Source: SCRA01 sp035533275 (lineage in GTDB: Bacteria; Vulcanimicrobiota; Vulcanimicrobiia; Vulcanimicrobiales; SCRA01). From it: DNA of 64,000 bases. The notes under the pieces were generated by a model. It had not been told where the DNA came from. It saw only the letters and a program-made list of their open reading frames with translations, and made no database searches. Every line of letters starts with the position of its first letter. Positions within the stretch are counted from its first letter, which is position 1. The stretch spans positions 51,091 through 115,090 of the forward strand of contig DATLUD010000070.1 of the NCBI GenBank assembly GCA_035533275.1. The letters run 5' to 3'. Below, in pieces: positions 7,342 to 16,086 of the stretch. The position numbers and the translations under genes were made by a program.

Positions 7342-8638
7342 GCTCATCGCCGCCCTAGCGCTTGCGGCCACGCTCCTCCCCGTCATCGCCGGCGCGGCAG
7401 AGCCCGCGCCGGCGGCGACGCCGCTCTCGCTGGAGCAGGCGGTGGCCGTCGCCCTCAAACAGAATCTCAGCTACCGCGCGGCGCGGGTGGGCGTGGACGC
7501 GGCAAATGCGCAACTGCGCCAAGCCGAATCGCCGCGCCTCCCCGGCGTCGCGTTGCGCGACACCTATCAGTACGTCAACCCGGTGGCCAAGCTGGATACA
7601 CCCTTCGGCGAGCTTCCGTTCAGCACCACCAACGCCACCAACGTGCCGCTCATCGGACTGCAGTACACGCTCTTCGACGGCGGCCTCACCGCGGCGCGCG
7701 TCGGCCAGGCGGCCGCCGGCCTGGCGGCTTCACGCGCCTCCGAACGCGAAGCACGCGGCGCCGTGGTCACCGCGGTAAGCACAGCGTACTACGACCTCAT
7801 CGCCGCAGGGCGCTTGGCCGGCGTGGCCAACCGCGCGGTCGACGTCGCCGACCAGCACCTCAAGCAGGCCCAGCAGCTCTACACCAACGGGATGATCCCC
7901 AAGGCGGACGTGCTGCGCGCCGAGACCGAGCTGGCGAACGAGCGGGTCAACGCGATCGGAGCGGCCAACGCCGTCGAGCTGGCGCAGACCAACCTGGACA
8001 ACACGCTCAACGTGCCGTTGACCAACGTCTACGAGCCCACCGACGACCTCACCGGCGCACCACCGCCCTCCTTCAACTTGGACGCGTTGCTGGCCGGCGC
8101 GCGCACGGACCGCGGGGAGCTAGCCGCCGCGCGAGCCTCCGTCACGGCGGCGGAAGCCGCGGTGAACGAGGCCAAGTCGGGGTACCTCCCGCAGATCGGC
8201 CTCACGGTCGCCAACGGGAACACGCAGCCCGCCGTCGTGAGCGGATACCACAACCAGTTCTCGATCGGCCTCAGCGCGGTTTGGACCCTCTTCGACCATG
8301 GGTACACCTCCGGACGCGTCGCCGCGGCGCGCGCCGGCGTGGAACAGGCGAAGATCGGTCTCAACCAACTGGAGGACGGCGTGGAGCTGCAGGTGCGCCA
8401 AGCCTACCTGAACGTCAACGAGGCAACCTCTCGCGTGACGGCGGCTCAGCGTCTGGCGGACCTGGCCGCGGAGAATCTGCGCCTCGCGCAGGTCCGCTAC
8501 CGCGGGGGCGTCTCCACGGCGCTGGAGCTCCAGGACGCCGAGCTGCGCAACACGTCGGCACAACAGACGCTCGTCGGAGCCGAGGTCGGGTTGCGCGAGA
8601 GCATCGTCCAACTCCGCTTCGCCGCCGGTCTTCTCTAG
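7334..8638 (+). CDS. TolC-family outer-membrane efflux channel
   Basis: 434 residues from ATG 7334; AAGGAG at 7321-7326 sits 7 bases upstream, inside the end of the pump gene. A signal peptide (MRKLIAALALAATLLPVIAG) leads to two similar halves, each with a long Ala-rich helical repeat: LSLEQAVAVALKQNLSYRAA at the first and ELAAARASVTAAEAAVNEAK in the second, with short beta segments between, as in TolC trimers. It provides the outer-membrane exit duct for the adaptor and pump encoded just before it, and shows that the host has an outer membrane. Confidence 0.92.
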   Translation: MRKLIAALALAATLLPVIAGAAEPAPAATPLSLEQAVAVALKQNLSYRAARVGVDAANAQLRQAESPRLPGVALRDTYQYVNPVAKLDTPFGELPFSTTNATNVPLIGLQYTLFDGGLTAARVGQAAAGLAASRASEREARGAVVTAVSTAYYDLIAAGRLAGVANRAVDVADQHLKQAQQLYTNGMIPKADVLRAETELANERVNAIGAANAVELAQTNLDNTLNVPLTNVYEPTDDLTGAPPPSFNLDALLAGARTDRGELAAARASVTAAEAAVNEAKSGYLPQIGLTVANGNTQPAVVSGYHNQFSIGLSAVWTLFDHGYTSGRVAAARAGVEQAKIGLNQLEDGVELQVRQAYLNVNEATSRVTAAQRLADLAAENLRLAQVRYRGGVSTALELQDAELRNTSAQQTLVGAEVGLRESIVQLRFAAGLL

Positions 8639-8693
8639 GAAAGCCGGCCGCGGGACCGAACCACCGCTGCACTACCGAGTGAGGAGCACCACG

Positions 8694-9107
8694 ATGGATT
8701 CAGCCACCACCAAACTGACCTACGGAAGCGTCGTCACGACCAAGCTGCCGTACGCGGAGGCCATCGAGCGCACCAAGGCGCTCCTGAAGGAGGAAGGCTT
8801 CGGCGTCCTCTGCGAGATCGACGTCGCGAAGACGATGAAAGAGAAGATCGGTGCGGACTTCCGCCCGTACGTCATCCTTGGCGCGTGCAATCCCCAGTTC
8901 GCCCATCAGGCGCTCTCGCAAGAGGATCAGCTCGGGCTGCTGCTGCCCTGCAACGTCGTGGTGCAGCAGGGTGCCGCCGGCACGCTGGTCTCGGCCATCG
9001 ACGCGCAGGCGATGCTCGGCATCGTCGGAAATCCGGAGATGACGCCCGTCGCGCAAGAGGTCAACGCGCGCCTGGGACGCGTCCTCGAGCGCATCGCCGC
9101 GGCGTAG
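8694..9107 (+). CDS. DUF302-family protein
   Basis: 137 residues from ATG 8694, with AGGAG 7 bases upstream. The sequence from YGSVVTTKLPYAEAIERTKA through GFGVLCEIDVAKTMKEKIG and YVILGACNPQFAHQAL to VGNPEMTPVAQEVNARL is a full DUF302 domain, a small alpha/beta fold of unknown activity. It has two cysteines (in VLCEID and GACNP) and one in LPCNVVV that could take part in thiol or sulfur chemistry. It follows the TolC gene by 55 bp and is the last gene of the operon; a strong hairpin follows at 9132-9159. DUF302 genes are often found near sulfur-transfer genes, which fits this operon, but the function is unknown. Confidence 0.85.
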   Translation: MDSATTKLTYGSVVTTKLPYAEAIERTKALLKEEGFGVLCEIDVAKTMKEKIGADFRPYVILGACNPQFAHQALSQEDQLGLLLPCNVVVQQGAAGTLVSAIDAQAMLGIVGNPEMTPVAQEVNARLGRVLERIAAA

Positions 9108-9131
9108 CGTCCGCTCGTTCGCCCAATCCGC

Positions 9132-9159
9132 TCGGCCACCGCGCACCCACGGTGGCCGA
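9132..9159. terminator. Convergent hairpin after the efflux operon
   Basis: Perfect 10-bp stem (TCGGCCACCG against CGGTGGCCGA) with an 8-base loop, between two convergent genes ending at 9107 and 9171. No T-run follows on either strand, so it may act as an mRNA-stabilising end or a weak bidirectional terminator. Confidence 0.55.
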
Positions 9160-9170
9160 CGTGCTTCACA

Positions 9171-9707
9171 TCAGCCGCGGGCCCCAGCCGCGAAAGAGGC
9201 CGACGCTCGCCTGCGCGACCCGGGCCAATGGCAGCACCGGGCTCTCCGGTTCAAGCGCAGCACCGGCGCGTCGAGCTTGCTCACCGCGAATGCCGCGGGG
9301 ATCGCCAGCGAGAAAGCGTCTTGCCGCCTCCACTCGACGAGCCTCCCTCGATCATAGTCCAGGACGTCGACGCGGCCTTGAAGAGCGTAGCGCTCGCCTG
9401 TGGGCAACCGCCGCTCCAACGTGAAGGGCTCGCACGCGGCCGCGCGCTCGGGTAGGAGGCGCTGGTCGCGGGACATCCACCGCAACGCGCGTCGGAAGCA
9501 CGCGCGATCCCGCTCGTCGTCCTCGTCGGAACGATCGGGATCGCTCACCCAGAGCCGCTCGAGGGTCTGCTCGGCCTCGTCGGGCCCGGAACCGAGATAG
9601 GCGAGTACAGCGGCATCGAATGCCCGCACGCGATGCTCGTGGAGAAGACCGCTCCTCTGCTTCGCATAGCTTTCGAGGGATGCTGCCGGAATCGCTGTCG
9701 TCGTCAT
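9171..9707 (-). CDS. Hypothetical protein, possible degenerate PD-(D/E)XK domain
   Basis: 178 residues from the ATG at 9707, which has GGAAGGGG about 6 bases upstream; the frame runs on to 9776 but without a better start. The middle resembles the nuclease core of RecB/AddB/Cas4-type proteins: a Glu in CEPFTLERRLPTGERYALQG, then GRVDVLDYDRGRLVEWRR, where a working enzyme would read GxxDxxD then Asp/Glu-x-Lys. Here the Lys place is Arg, so activity is doubtful. The last 30 residues are unusually Arg-rich; a shifted frame over the same bases reads LEPESPVLPLARVAQASVG, which looks more protein-like, so a frameshift near 9245 is possible. The family assignment is tentative. Confidence 0.5.
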   Translation of the reverse strand: MTTTAIPAASLESYAKQRSGLLHEHRVRAFDAAVLAYLGSGPDEAEQTLERLWVSDPDRSDEDDERDRACFRRALRWMSRDQRLLPERAAACEPFTLERRLPTGERYALQGRVDVLDYDRGRLVEWRRQDAFSLAIPAAFAVSKLDAPVLRLNRRARCCHWPGSRRRASASFAAGARG

Positions 9708-10003
9708 GATGAACCCCTTCCGATGCCGCTCGCTTCCGTCCGCGCGCGGCGATGCTACGATGATACGCACGCGCACATGAGGGGCGCATCAGGGAAAGTA
9801 CGTACATATCGGTAACCGGACAGGACACGGCGCGTCCAGCCGATAAGACCTGAAATTCCCATGCGCCCGGCGGCATGCGCCCCGGAGCCAGGTCCACCGT
9901 ATCTCGTCTCGTCCCATTCGGAGCCCCTCGCGTCGCATCAGACGAACCGCACACGCCGTCCCGCGCTGTCATCGACGGGCACGGTGGAAGGAGGCCACAC
10001 GAG
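9708..10003. other. 296-bp intergenic region between divergent genes
   Basis: Separates the minus-strand hypothetical gene from livK. It contains a palindrome GTACGTAC near 9800, a near-repeat of CATGCGCCC at about 9861 and 9874, and at its end GGAAGGAGG, the ribosome binding site of livK. No convincing -35/-10 pair or riboswitch was recognised. Confidence 0.4.
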
Positions 10004-11239
10004 ATGAAGGTCATGAAACGATCGGAGGCCCTCGTCGCGGGAGCCGGCTTGCTTGCCGGCGCCGCGCTCCCCAGCTTGCCCGCCTCAGCCGCGGAGCCCA
10101 TCCTGCTGGGTTGGGTGGGGCCGCTCTCACCTCCAGGCGGATACGCCGCCGGCCAAGAGATGAAATGGGCGGCGCAACTCGCCACCAACGAGGTGAACGC
10201 CCGCGGCGGCGTCCTCGGACGCCAGCTCCAGGTTTTCTACGAAGACACCAAAGGCACGCCCGACCAAGGGACCGCGGCCATGGAGCGTTTGGCCACGCGT
10301 CACGTCTCCGCCGTCTTCGGCGAGTTCCACAGTTCGGTGGCGCTCGCGGAGACCAAAGTCGCGCACAAGTACGGCATCCCGTTCCTCGGCACCGACGTCT
10401 GGGCCGATCAGATCACCGCTCAGGGTCTTCCCGAAGTCTTTCGCGTCTGCCCCGCCAACTCGCTGATCTACACGATGGTGGGAAACTGGGCGGCGGCCGC
10501 GGGCTTCAAGAACGTCGCCATCATGCAGGAGGCCACGGATTACGGCGTCGGGGCCGTCCAAGTCCTCACGGGCATCTTCAAGAAACACGGCATCAACGCG
10601 AACGTCGTGACCGTCGAGATGAACCAGCAGGACTTCACGCCGGAGATCCTGCGGCTCATGAACCAGCCCCAGCGGCCCGACATCTTCATGATCATCGTCG
10701 CCGGAAACTCGCTCTACGACATCGTACGTCAAGCCTGCAACTCGAACTTCGCGCCGACGGCTCAAACGGCGATCTACAGCGGCGGCGGCCCGGCGCTGGA
10801 GAAAGAGCTCTGGGAGAACGACGGCAAGTGCGCCGTCGACCTGATCGCCGAAGACGTCGCCCTCCCCAAGACGCAGTGGAACGCCAAGGCCAAAGCGTTC
10901 GTGGCCGCCTTCGAGAAGCAGTTCAAGCGCCCGCCCACGGGGACGGCGATGGAGTCGTACGATTGCGTGGGCGTGCTGACCGCGGCCATCGCCGACGCCA
11001 AGTCCACCAACGGCAAGGCGATCATCGCCGCGATGGAGCGGCTGAAGTACACGGGCGCCCGCGGCACATACGCCTTCTCGAGCAGTCACGCTCCGACGTG
11101 GGCATACCACCAGTACATGGACGCGCCGATCATGCTCGTCCAATACAGCAAGGAGAACCAGACGCCGGACGACGCGCCGATCCTCTTCCCACGCAAATGG
11201 GCCACGCTCAAGGAGCTGTACATCAAGCGCCCGAGCTGA
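10004..11239 (+). CDS. livK: Branched-chain amino acid ABC transporter, substrate-binding protein
   Basis: 411-residue periplasmic binding protein (type 1 fold, Leu/Ile/Val or amide family). The ATG at 10004 follows GGAAGGAGG by 9 bases. A signal peptide with an Ala-rich core ends at LPASAAEP; the mature start ILLGWVGPLSPPGGYAAGQE and EVNARGGVLGRQLQVFYED are typical of the first lobe. It captures ligand in the periplasm and delivers it to the LivHM channel encoded next, 10 bp downstream. Related binding proteins also carry urea, amides or aromatic compounds, so branched-chain amino acids are the default, not proven. No regulator gene is adjacent. Confidence 0.9.
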   Translation: MKVMKRSEALVAGAGLLAGAALPSLPASAAEPILLGWVGPLSPPGGYAAGQEMKWAAQLATNEVNARGGVLGRQLQVFYEDTKGTPDQGTAAMERLATRHVSAVFGEFHSSVALAETKVAHKYGIPFLGTDVWADQITAQGLPEVFRVCPANSLIYTMVGNWAAAAGFKNVAIMQEATDYGVGAVQVLTGIFKKHGINANVVTVEMNQQDFTPEILRLMNQPQRPDIFMIIVAGNSLYDIVRQACNSNFAPTAQTAIYSGGGPALEKELWENDGKCAVDLIAEDVALPKTQWNAKAKAFVAAFEKQFKRPPTGTAMESYDCVGVLTAAIADAKSTNGKAIIAAMERLKYTGARGTYAFSSSHAPTWAYHQYMDAPIMLVQYSKENQTPDDAPILFPRKWATLKELYIKRPS

Positions 11240-11249
11240 CCGCGAGCCG

Positions 11250-12152
11250 ATGGCCGAATACGTCTTCCTACAAGCGGCGAACGGGCTGGTCACGGGCCTG
11301 ATCTTCGCGCTCGCGGCGGCAGGCCTCACGATCATCTTCTCCGTGCTGAAGATCGTGAACTTCGGCCACGGCGTCCTCTACATGATGGGCGGATACGCCG
11401 GGTACTACGCGATCCATCTGCTCGGTGTTCCGCCCATGGCAGCCGTCCTGGCGGCGATGGCAGCGACGTTCCTGCTCGGCGTGCTCTTCGAGCGGCTGAT
11501 GCTGACGCCGCTCTACACCAACAAAGTCGACCGCAAGGACGAGTACGCCATCATCGTGACCTTCGGGCTCTTCATGCTGCTGGAGAACCTGGGGATCGTG
11601 GTCTTCGGGCCGTTCAACAAGCGCCCTCCGTCGTTCGTGGAAGGCGGCCTCCACGTGGGCCTGCTGACCATCACCTACGACCGGCTGGTCGCGGCGGCTT
11701 TCGCGGCGCTGCTGCTCGCGGCGCTGGCGCTCTTCATGCAGCGCTCTTCCCTCGGGCAGGCGCTCGACGCGGTCAGCCAGAGCCGCGACGCCGCGGCGAT
11801 CATCGGGATCAACCCGCACCGCATGTACGCGATCGCCTTCGGCCTGGGCTCGGCTCTGGCCGGAGGCGCGGGGGCACTCATCGCTCCGATCTTCAGCCTC
11901 TCGCCGACGATGGGCGACTTGCCGTCCGTGCAGGCGTTCGTCATCGTCGTTCTCGGCGGCATGGGCTCCGTGCCCGGGAGCATCGTCGGCGGCATCCTGC
12001 TGGGGGTGGTCGAGGGCTTGGGCGTCGGCCTCTATCCCGATCCCAACCGCGCCCTGGCCTACAGCAATGCCTTCGGCGCGCTGCTGTTGATCCTGACGCT
12101 CCTCATCCGCCCGACCGGGCTCTTCGGACGCCCGCACCTGAGGATGGAGTAG
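11250..12152 (+). CDS. livH: Branched-chain amino acid ABC transporter permease LivH
   Basis: 300-residue inner-membrane permease with about eight hydrophobic segments. Family markers are NGLVTGLIFALAAAGLTIIF at the start, KIVNFGHGVLYMMGGYAGYY, and the coupling loop VLGGMGSVPGSIVGGILLGV near residue 235-255 that contacts the ATPases. It pairs with LivM to form the transmembrane path. The gene ends 3 bp before livM, in a tightly packed five-gene operon. Confidence 0.93.
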   Translation: MAEYVFLQAANGLVTGLIFALAAAGLTIIFSVLKIVNFGHGVLYMMGGYAGYYAIHLLGVPPMAAVLAAMAATFLLGVLFERLMLTPLYTNKVDRKDEYAIIVTFGLFMLLENLGIVVFGPFNKRPPSFVEGGLHVGLLTITYDRLVAAAFAALLLAALALFMQRSSLGQALDAVSQSRDAAAIIGINPHRMYAIAFGLGSALAGGAGALIAPIFSLSPTMGDLPSVQAFVIVVLGGMGSVPGSIVGGILLGVVEGLGVGLYPDPNRALAYSNAFGALLLILTLLIRPTGLFGRPHLRME

Positions 12153-12155
12153 ACG

Positions 12156-13118
12156 GTGGTGCGCGGCACGCTGAGGGCCGCCGGCTGGGCGGTGGTCTTC
12201 CTCGCGGCGCTCCTCGCGCCCAAGGCACTCAACACGTATTGGCTCCACGTCACGGCGATTGCGTGGTACTACGCGCTGATGGCCGCCAGTTGGGCGCTCT
12301 TGGCCGGGTACGCCGGCCAGTTCTCCTTCGCGCACATGGCCTTCGCCGCGATCGGCGGCTACACGTCGGGCCTCCTCGCGGTGGACCTCCATCTGCCGCC
12401 GGTCCTCGGGATGCTCTGCGGCGTGCTCGCGGCCGCGATCGTCGGCGGCGTGATCGGCTGGCTCTGCCTGCGCCTGCGCGGCCCCTACCTTTCGCTCTTC
12501 ACGCTGGCGTTCGCCCAGATTCTCCAGTTGATCCTGATCGCCGAGTACCAGTTCACGCGCGGAAGCCTCGGCCTCTCGGTGCCCCCGCTCTTCCACGGCG
12601 ACTCCGATCTGCCGTACTACTACGCCGGCTTCGCCCTGCTGCTGTTCAGCCTCGGCATCATGCAGCTCGTCCTGCGCTCGCGCGTGGGGATCTTTCTGCG
12701 CGCCACGCGGGAAGACGAGGACGCCGCAGAGGCCAGCGGCATCGACACCTCGCTCTACAAGATCGCCGTCTTCACGCTCACGAGCGCGATGGCCGGGCTG
12801 GCCGGCGGCTTCTACGGACACTTCGTGGGGATCTTGACGCCGAACATCGTGACCATCCCGGAGATGGGCCTCGTGGTGGCGATGGCCGTGGTCGGTGGAG
12901 TCGAGAGCCTGCCCGGCGCCGTGGTCGGCGCCGTCTTCATCTGGGTGCTCTCGGAGGTCTTGCGCGACTACGGGCAGATGCGGTTCGTGATCTTGGGCCT
13001 GGTCATCATGCTCACCCAACGTTTCGCCCAAAACGGCCTGGTGCTGCTGGCGACCCGTTTGATCGCCAAGCGGCTCCAGCCGCAACGGGTCGAAGAGAGC
13101 GGGGCTCCGGCGGCATGA
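12156..13118 (+). CDS. livM: Branched-chain amino acid ABC transporter permease LivM
   Basis: 320 residues, starting at GTG 12156 (or the next codon, GTG 12159). Second permease of the system: YALMAASWALLAGYAGQFSF and AFAAIGGYTSGLL are the conserved opening, and REDEDAAEASGIDTSLYKIA with VVGGVESLPGAVVGAVFIWV the coupling and later segments. About ten hydrophobic stretches. It dimerises with LivH in the inner membrane. The C-terminal 20 residues after the last helix are charged and cytoplasmic. Spacing of 10 bp to livG. Confidence 0.92.
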   Translation: MVRGTLRAAGWAVVFLAALLAPKALNTYWLHVTAIAWYYALMAASWALLAGYAGQFSFAHMAFAAIGGYTSGLLAVDLHLPPVLGMLCGVLAAAIVGGVIGWLCLRLRGPYLSLFTLAFAQILQLILIAEYQFTRGSLGLSVPPLFHGDSDLPYYYAGFALLLFSLGIMQLVLRSRVGIFLRATREDEDAAEASGIDTSLYKIAVFTLTSAMAGLAGGFYGHFVGILTPNIVTIPEMGLVVAMAVVGGVESLPGAVVGAVFIWVLSEVLRDYGQMRFVILGLVIMLTQRFAQNGLVLLATRLIAKRLQPQRVEESGAPAA

Positions 13119-13128
13119 GAGCACGCGC

Positions 13129-13839
13129 ATGCTGATCGAGGTCGAGCGTCTCTCCAAGCATTTCGGCGGGATCCGTGCCGTCGACGACGTCTCGTTGGCC
13201 ATCTCCCCGGGCGAGCTGGTCGGACTGATCGGGCCGAACGGCTCGGGAAAGACGACGCTGATCAATCTGATGAGCGGCGCTCTGCAGCCGGACGAAGGCG
13301 AGATCCGCATGGGCGGAACCTCGATGGCCAAGAAGGCCGCGCATACGTTCGCCCACCACGGCGTGGGGCGCACGTTTCAGGTCCCGCGTCTCTTCCGCCG
13401 CATGACGGTGCTGGAGAACCTGATGGCGCCCGCGCTGACCCTCAAGCACTCGACCTCGCACGCCGCGCAGAAGCGCGCGCTCGACGTGCTGGCGTTCCTG
13501 CGCTTGCGGCATCTCGCGCGCGGCGAGGCGCGAGCGCTCTCGGGCGGACAGCAGAAGCTGCTCGAACTCGGCCGCGCGCTGATGCTCGAGCCGCGCCTGC
13601 TCTTGCTGGACGAGCCCTTCGCCGGCGTCCACCCGCGCCTGCTCGACGAGCTCTGCGAGCATGTCGTGGCGCTCAACCGCGAAGGCTATACGATCGTTGT
13701 CGTCGACCACAATCTCGACGCCGTCAAAGGCATCGTCCGGCGCCTGGTCGTGATGGCGCGCGGGCGCGGGATCGCCGACGGACCACCCGACGAGGTCTTG
13801 CGCCATGCGGAGGTCATCTCCGCGTACACGGGGGCGTGA
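13129..13839 (+). CDS. livG: Branched-chain amino acid ABC transporter ATPase LivG
   Basis: 236-residue ATP-binding subunit. Walker A is GPNGSGKTT (about 36-44), the signature is LSGGQQKLLELGRAL, and Walker B is RLLLLDEPFAGVHP, with the switch His in VVVDHNL. The early segment HHGVGRTFQVPRLFRRMTVL is characteristic of LivG. It is a little shorter than E. coli LivG. It drives transport together with LivF, whose start overlaps its stop. Confidence 0.94.
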   Translation: MLIEVERLSKHFGGIRAVDDVSLAISPGELVGLIGPNGSGKTTLINLMSGALQPDEGEIRMGGTSMAKKAAHTFAHHGVGRTFQVPRLFRRMTVLENLMAPALTLKHSTSHAAQKRALDVLAFLRLRHLARGEARALSGGQQKLLELGRALMLEPRLLLLDEPFAGVHPRLLDELCEHVVALNREGYTIVVVDHNLDAVKGIVRRLVVMARGRGIADGPPDEVLRHAEVISAYTGA

Positions 13840-14606
13840 TGCAGGAGATCGCGCATCCGCCGCAGCTCGGCGCGGCGATTCTGGAGGCGGAGGCACTGGT
13901 CGCCGGCTACTTCGAGGACATCCACATCCTCAAGGGCATCTCCGTCAAGGCGTGGCCGGGGCACGTCGCCTGCATCCTTGGGCCCAACGGCACGGGGAAG
14001 TCCACGCTGCTCAAAGCCGTCTTCGGCTTTCTCCGCCCCGTCTCCGGGCACGTGCGCTACGAGGGACGCGAGATCACGGGCATGGCGCCCGAATCGATGC
14101 TCGCCAACGGGATCGCGTATCTGCCGCAGCATCCGAGCATCTTCCCCTTCCTCTCCGTCGAGGTCAACTTGAAGTTGGGCCTCTGGGGACGGCGCCTCTC
14201 GCGCGCGCAGATCGCGGAGCGCATTGCCGAGGCCTGCAGTCAGTTCCCCGTCCTCGAGGAGAAGCGGCGCCAGCCGGCCGGCCAGCTCTCCGGCGGCCAA
14301 CAGCGTCAACTCGAGATGGCCCGCAGCCTGTTGACCGATCCCAAAGTCTATCTGATCGACGAGCCCACCGCGGGAGTCGATCCCAAGACGAGTGCCGAGA
14401 TCTATCGCCGCATACGCAGCCTGGCACGGGAGCGGGGCAAGGCGGTCCTGCTGGTGGACCAAGATATCCGCCGCGCCTTGGAGATCGCCGACTACGTGTA
14501 CGTCGTGAGGACGGGCGCCCTGCTGGACCAAGGGCCGCGCGACCGCTTCGGCGGCGACACCGCGGAGCTGGTGGCACGCTGGCTTCACGCCAGCGGCGAG
14601 GCTTGA
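13839..14606 (+). CDS. livF: Branched-chain amino acid ABC transporter ATPase LivF
   Basis: 255 residues from ATG 13839, which shares one base with the livG stop (a GTG three bases earlier is an alternative). Walker A GPNGTGKST, signature LSGGQQRQLEMARSL, Walker B VYLIDEPTAGVDP, and YLPQHPSIFPFLSVEVNLKL as the LivF-type region after Walker A. Last gene of the livKHMGF operon; it converges on rtcB, whose stop codon is 2 bp away, leaving no room for a separate terminator. Confidence 0.94.
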   Translation: MQEIAHPPQLGAAILEAEALVAGYFEDIHILKGISVKAWPGHVACILGPNGTGKSTLLKAVFGFLRPVSGHVRYEGREITGMAPESMLANGIAYLPQHPSIFPFLSVEVNLKLGLWGRRLSRAQIAERIAEACSQFPVLEEKRRQPAGQLSGGQQRQLEMARSLLTDPKVYLIDEPTAGVDPKTSAEIYRRIRSLARERGKAVLLVDQDIRRALEIADYVYVVRTGALLDQGPRDRFGGDTAELVARWLHASGEA

Positions 14607-14607
14607 C

Positions 14608-15891
14608 CTAGCCTTTCACGCAGATGAGCGGATGCAGGGTGTGGACGATCTCGGCGAGATCGGCTTGCGCCGCCATCACGGCCTGCACGTCCTTATAGGC
14701 CATCGGGGTCTCGTCGATCACGTCGGCATCCTTGCGGCACTCGACGCCCGCGGTCGCCCTGATGTGATCCTCGACGGTGAAGGTGGCTCGCGCCTTGTTC
14801 CGAGACATCGCCCGTCCCGCTCCGTGACTGCACGACATGAAGCTCTCGCGCTCCCCTTTCCCGCGCACCACGAACGAAGGACCCCCCATAGACCCAGGGA
14901 CGAGGCCGCGATCCTCGGTCCCGGCCCGGATGGCGCCCTTGCGCGTGAGCCACACCTCGCGGTTGAAATGCTCCTCGCGAGCGACGTAGTTGTGATGACA
15001 GTCGATCTCGTCGTCGATCCGATAGCCGGGGAGGAGGCCCGTCTTCGGAAGCGCCTCGAGGATGCGCTCCATCATGAGCCGGCGATTGAGCACCGCGTAA
15101 CGCTGAGCCCAGTGCAGCGCTTGCAGGTAGTCGTCAAAGGCCGGCGAGCTCTCCGTCAGGTAGGCGAGGTCGCGGTCGGGCAGCCATGCCTCGTAGCCGA
15201 AGTCGTGAGCCTGCCGGCGCGCGAGATGCGTGAAGTAACGGCCGATAGCGTTGCCCGCCCCGCGCGAACCGCTGTGCAAGGTGATCCAGATGCGGTCCTC
15301 GTCGTCGGCGCACACCTCGACGAAGTGGTTCCCGGTGCCGAGCGATCCCAGCTGTCCCAAGGGACGAGGGTGCGCGACGTCCGGGTGCTTGCGGCAAAGC
15401 TCTTCGTAGTCGGCGGAGAGCTCCTGTTGGTAGACGGCGGCGACTTCGCGCGGGACTTCGCCTTGCCAAGCTCCCACGTCGCCGCGCTGCCCGTGCTGGC
15501 TCCGGCCGTGCGGCACCGCCGCCTCGATGACGGAGCGCAGCGGCTTCAGATCGCCCGGCAACTGCCCCGCCACGAGCGTGGTCCGAACGGCGCGCACGCC
15601 GCAGCCGATGTCGACGCCCACCGCCGCCGGGATGATCGCGCCCCGCGTGGCGATGACGGAACCGACGGCGGCGCCGATCCCCCAGTGCACGTCGGGGAGC
15701 ACGACCACCTGCTTGAAGACGCACGGCATCCTGGCCAAGTTGAGGACTTGGCGCTGCACCTCGGACTCGAACGGCACGCCTTTGACCCAGGCGAGTATCG
15801 GCACGCGCGCATCGGGGTGCTCCAGGCGATAATACGTCCCGAGATCCTGCCTGACGAAGGCCGGTGCCTCCGCGACCGCTACCGTACCCAC
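14608..15891 (-). CDS. rtcB: RtcB-family RNA-splicing ligase
   Basis: 427-residue GTP- and Mn2+-dependent ligase that joins 2',3'-cyclic phosphate (or 3'-phosphate) and 5'-OH RNA ends, for tRNA or RNA repair. GVDIGCGVR carries the metal-binding Cys97, GTGNHF (186-191) and LHSGSRGAGN follow, HNYVAREEHF lies at 300-309, and SCSHGAGRAMSR holds His356, the residue guanylylated in the family. The start is GTG 15891 with GAGG 8 bases upstream. No archease or RtcR gene is adjacent. It is divergent from an HxlR regulator with a 195-bp gap. Confidence 0.94.
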   Translation of the reverse strand: MGTVAVAEAPAFVRQDLGTYYRLEHPDARVPILAWVKGVPFESEVQRQVLNLARMPCVFKQVVVLPDVHWGIGAAVGSVIATRGAIIPAAVGVDIGCGVRAVRTTLVAGQLPGDLKPLRSVIEAAVPHGRSQHGQRGDVGAWQGEVPREVAAVYQQELSADYEELCRKHPDVAHPRPLGQLGSLGTGNHFVEVCADDEDRIWITLHSGSRGAGNAIGRYFTHLARRQAHDFGYEAWLPDRDLAYLTESSPAFDDYLQALHWAQRYAVLNRRLMMERILEALPKTGLLPGYRIDDEIDCHHNYVAREEHFNREVWLTRKGAIRAGTEDRGLVPGSMGGPSFVVRGKGERESFMSCSHGAGRAMSRNKARATFTVEDHIRATAGVECRKDADVIDETPMAYKDVQAVMAAQADLAEIVHTLHPLICVKG

Positions 15892-16086
15892 GCATTCAAC
15901 CTCACGAAACGACCGGTCTCTACACTCCTACCCCGCCGTCCGAGGCGCCCCACGAGCACGGGGGACCCGGCCAAGGGAGCCCGCGCTCGCCAGCCGCCGC
16001 CTTCCTTCTCGGTTCCTTCATAACAACTGCGGCGCTGTTGCGCTATCCTCCGCCCAAGACGCCGCGGCCAAGAAACGGAGGTTTGC

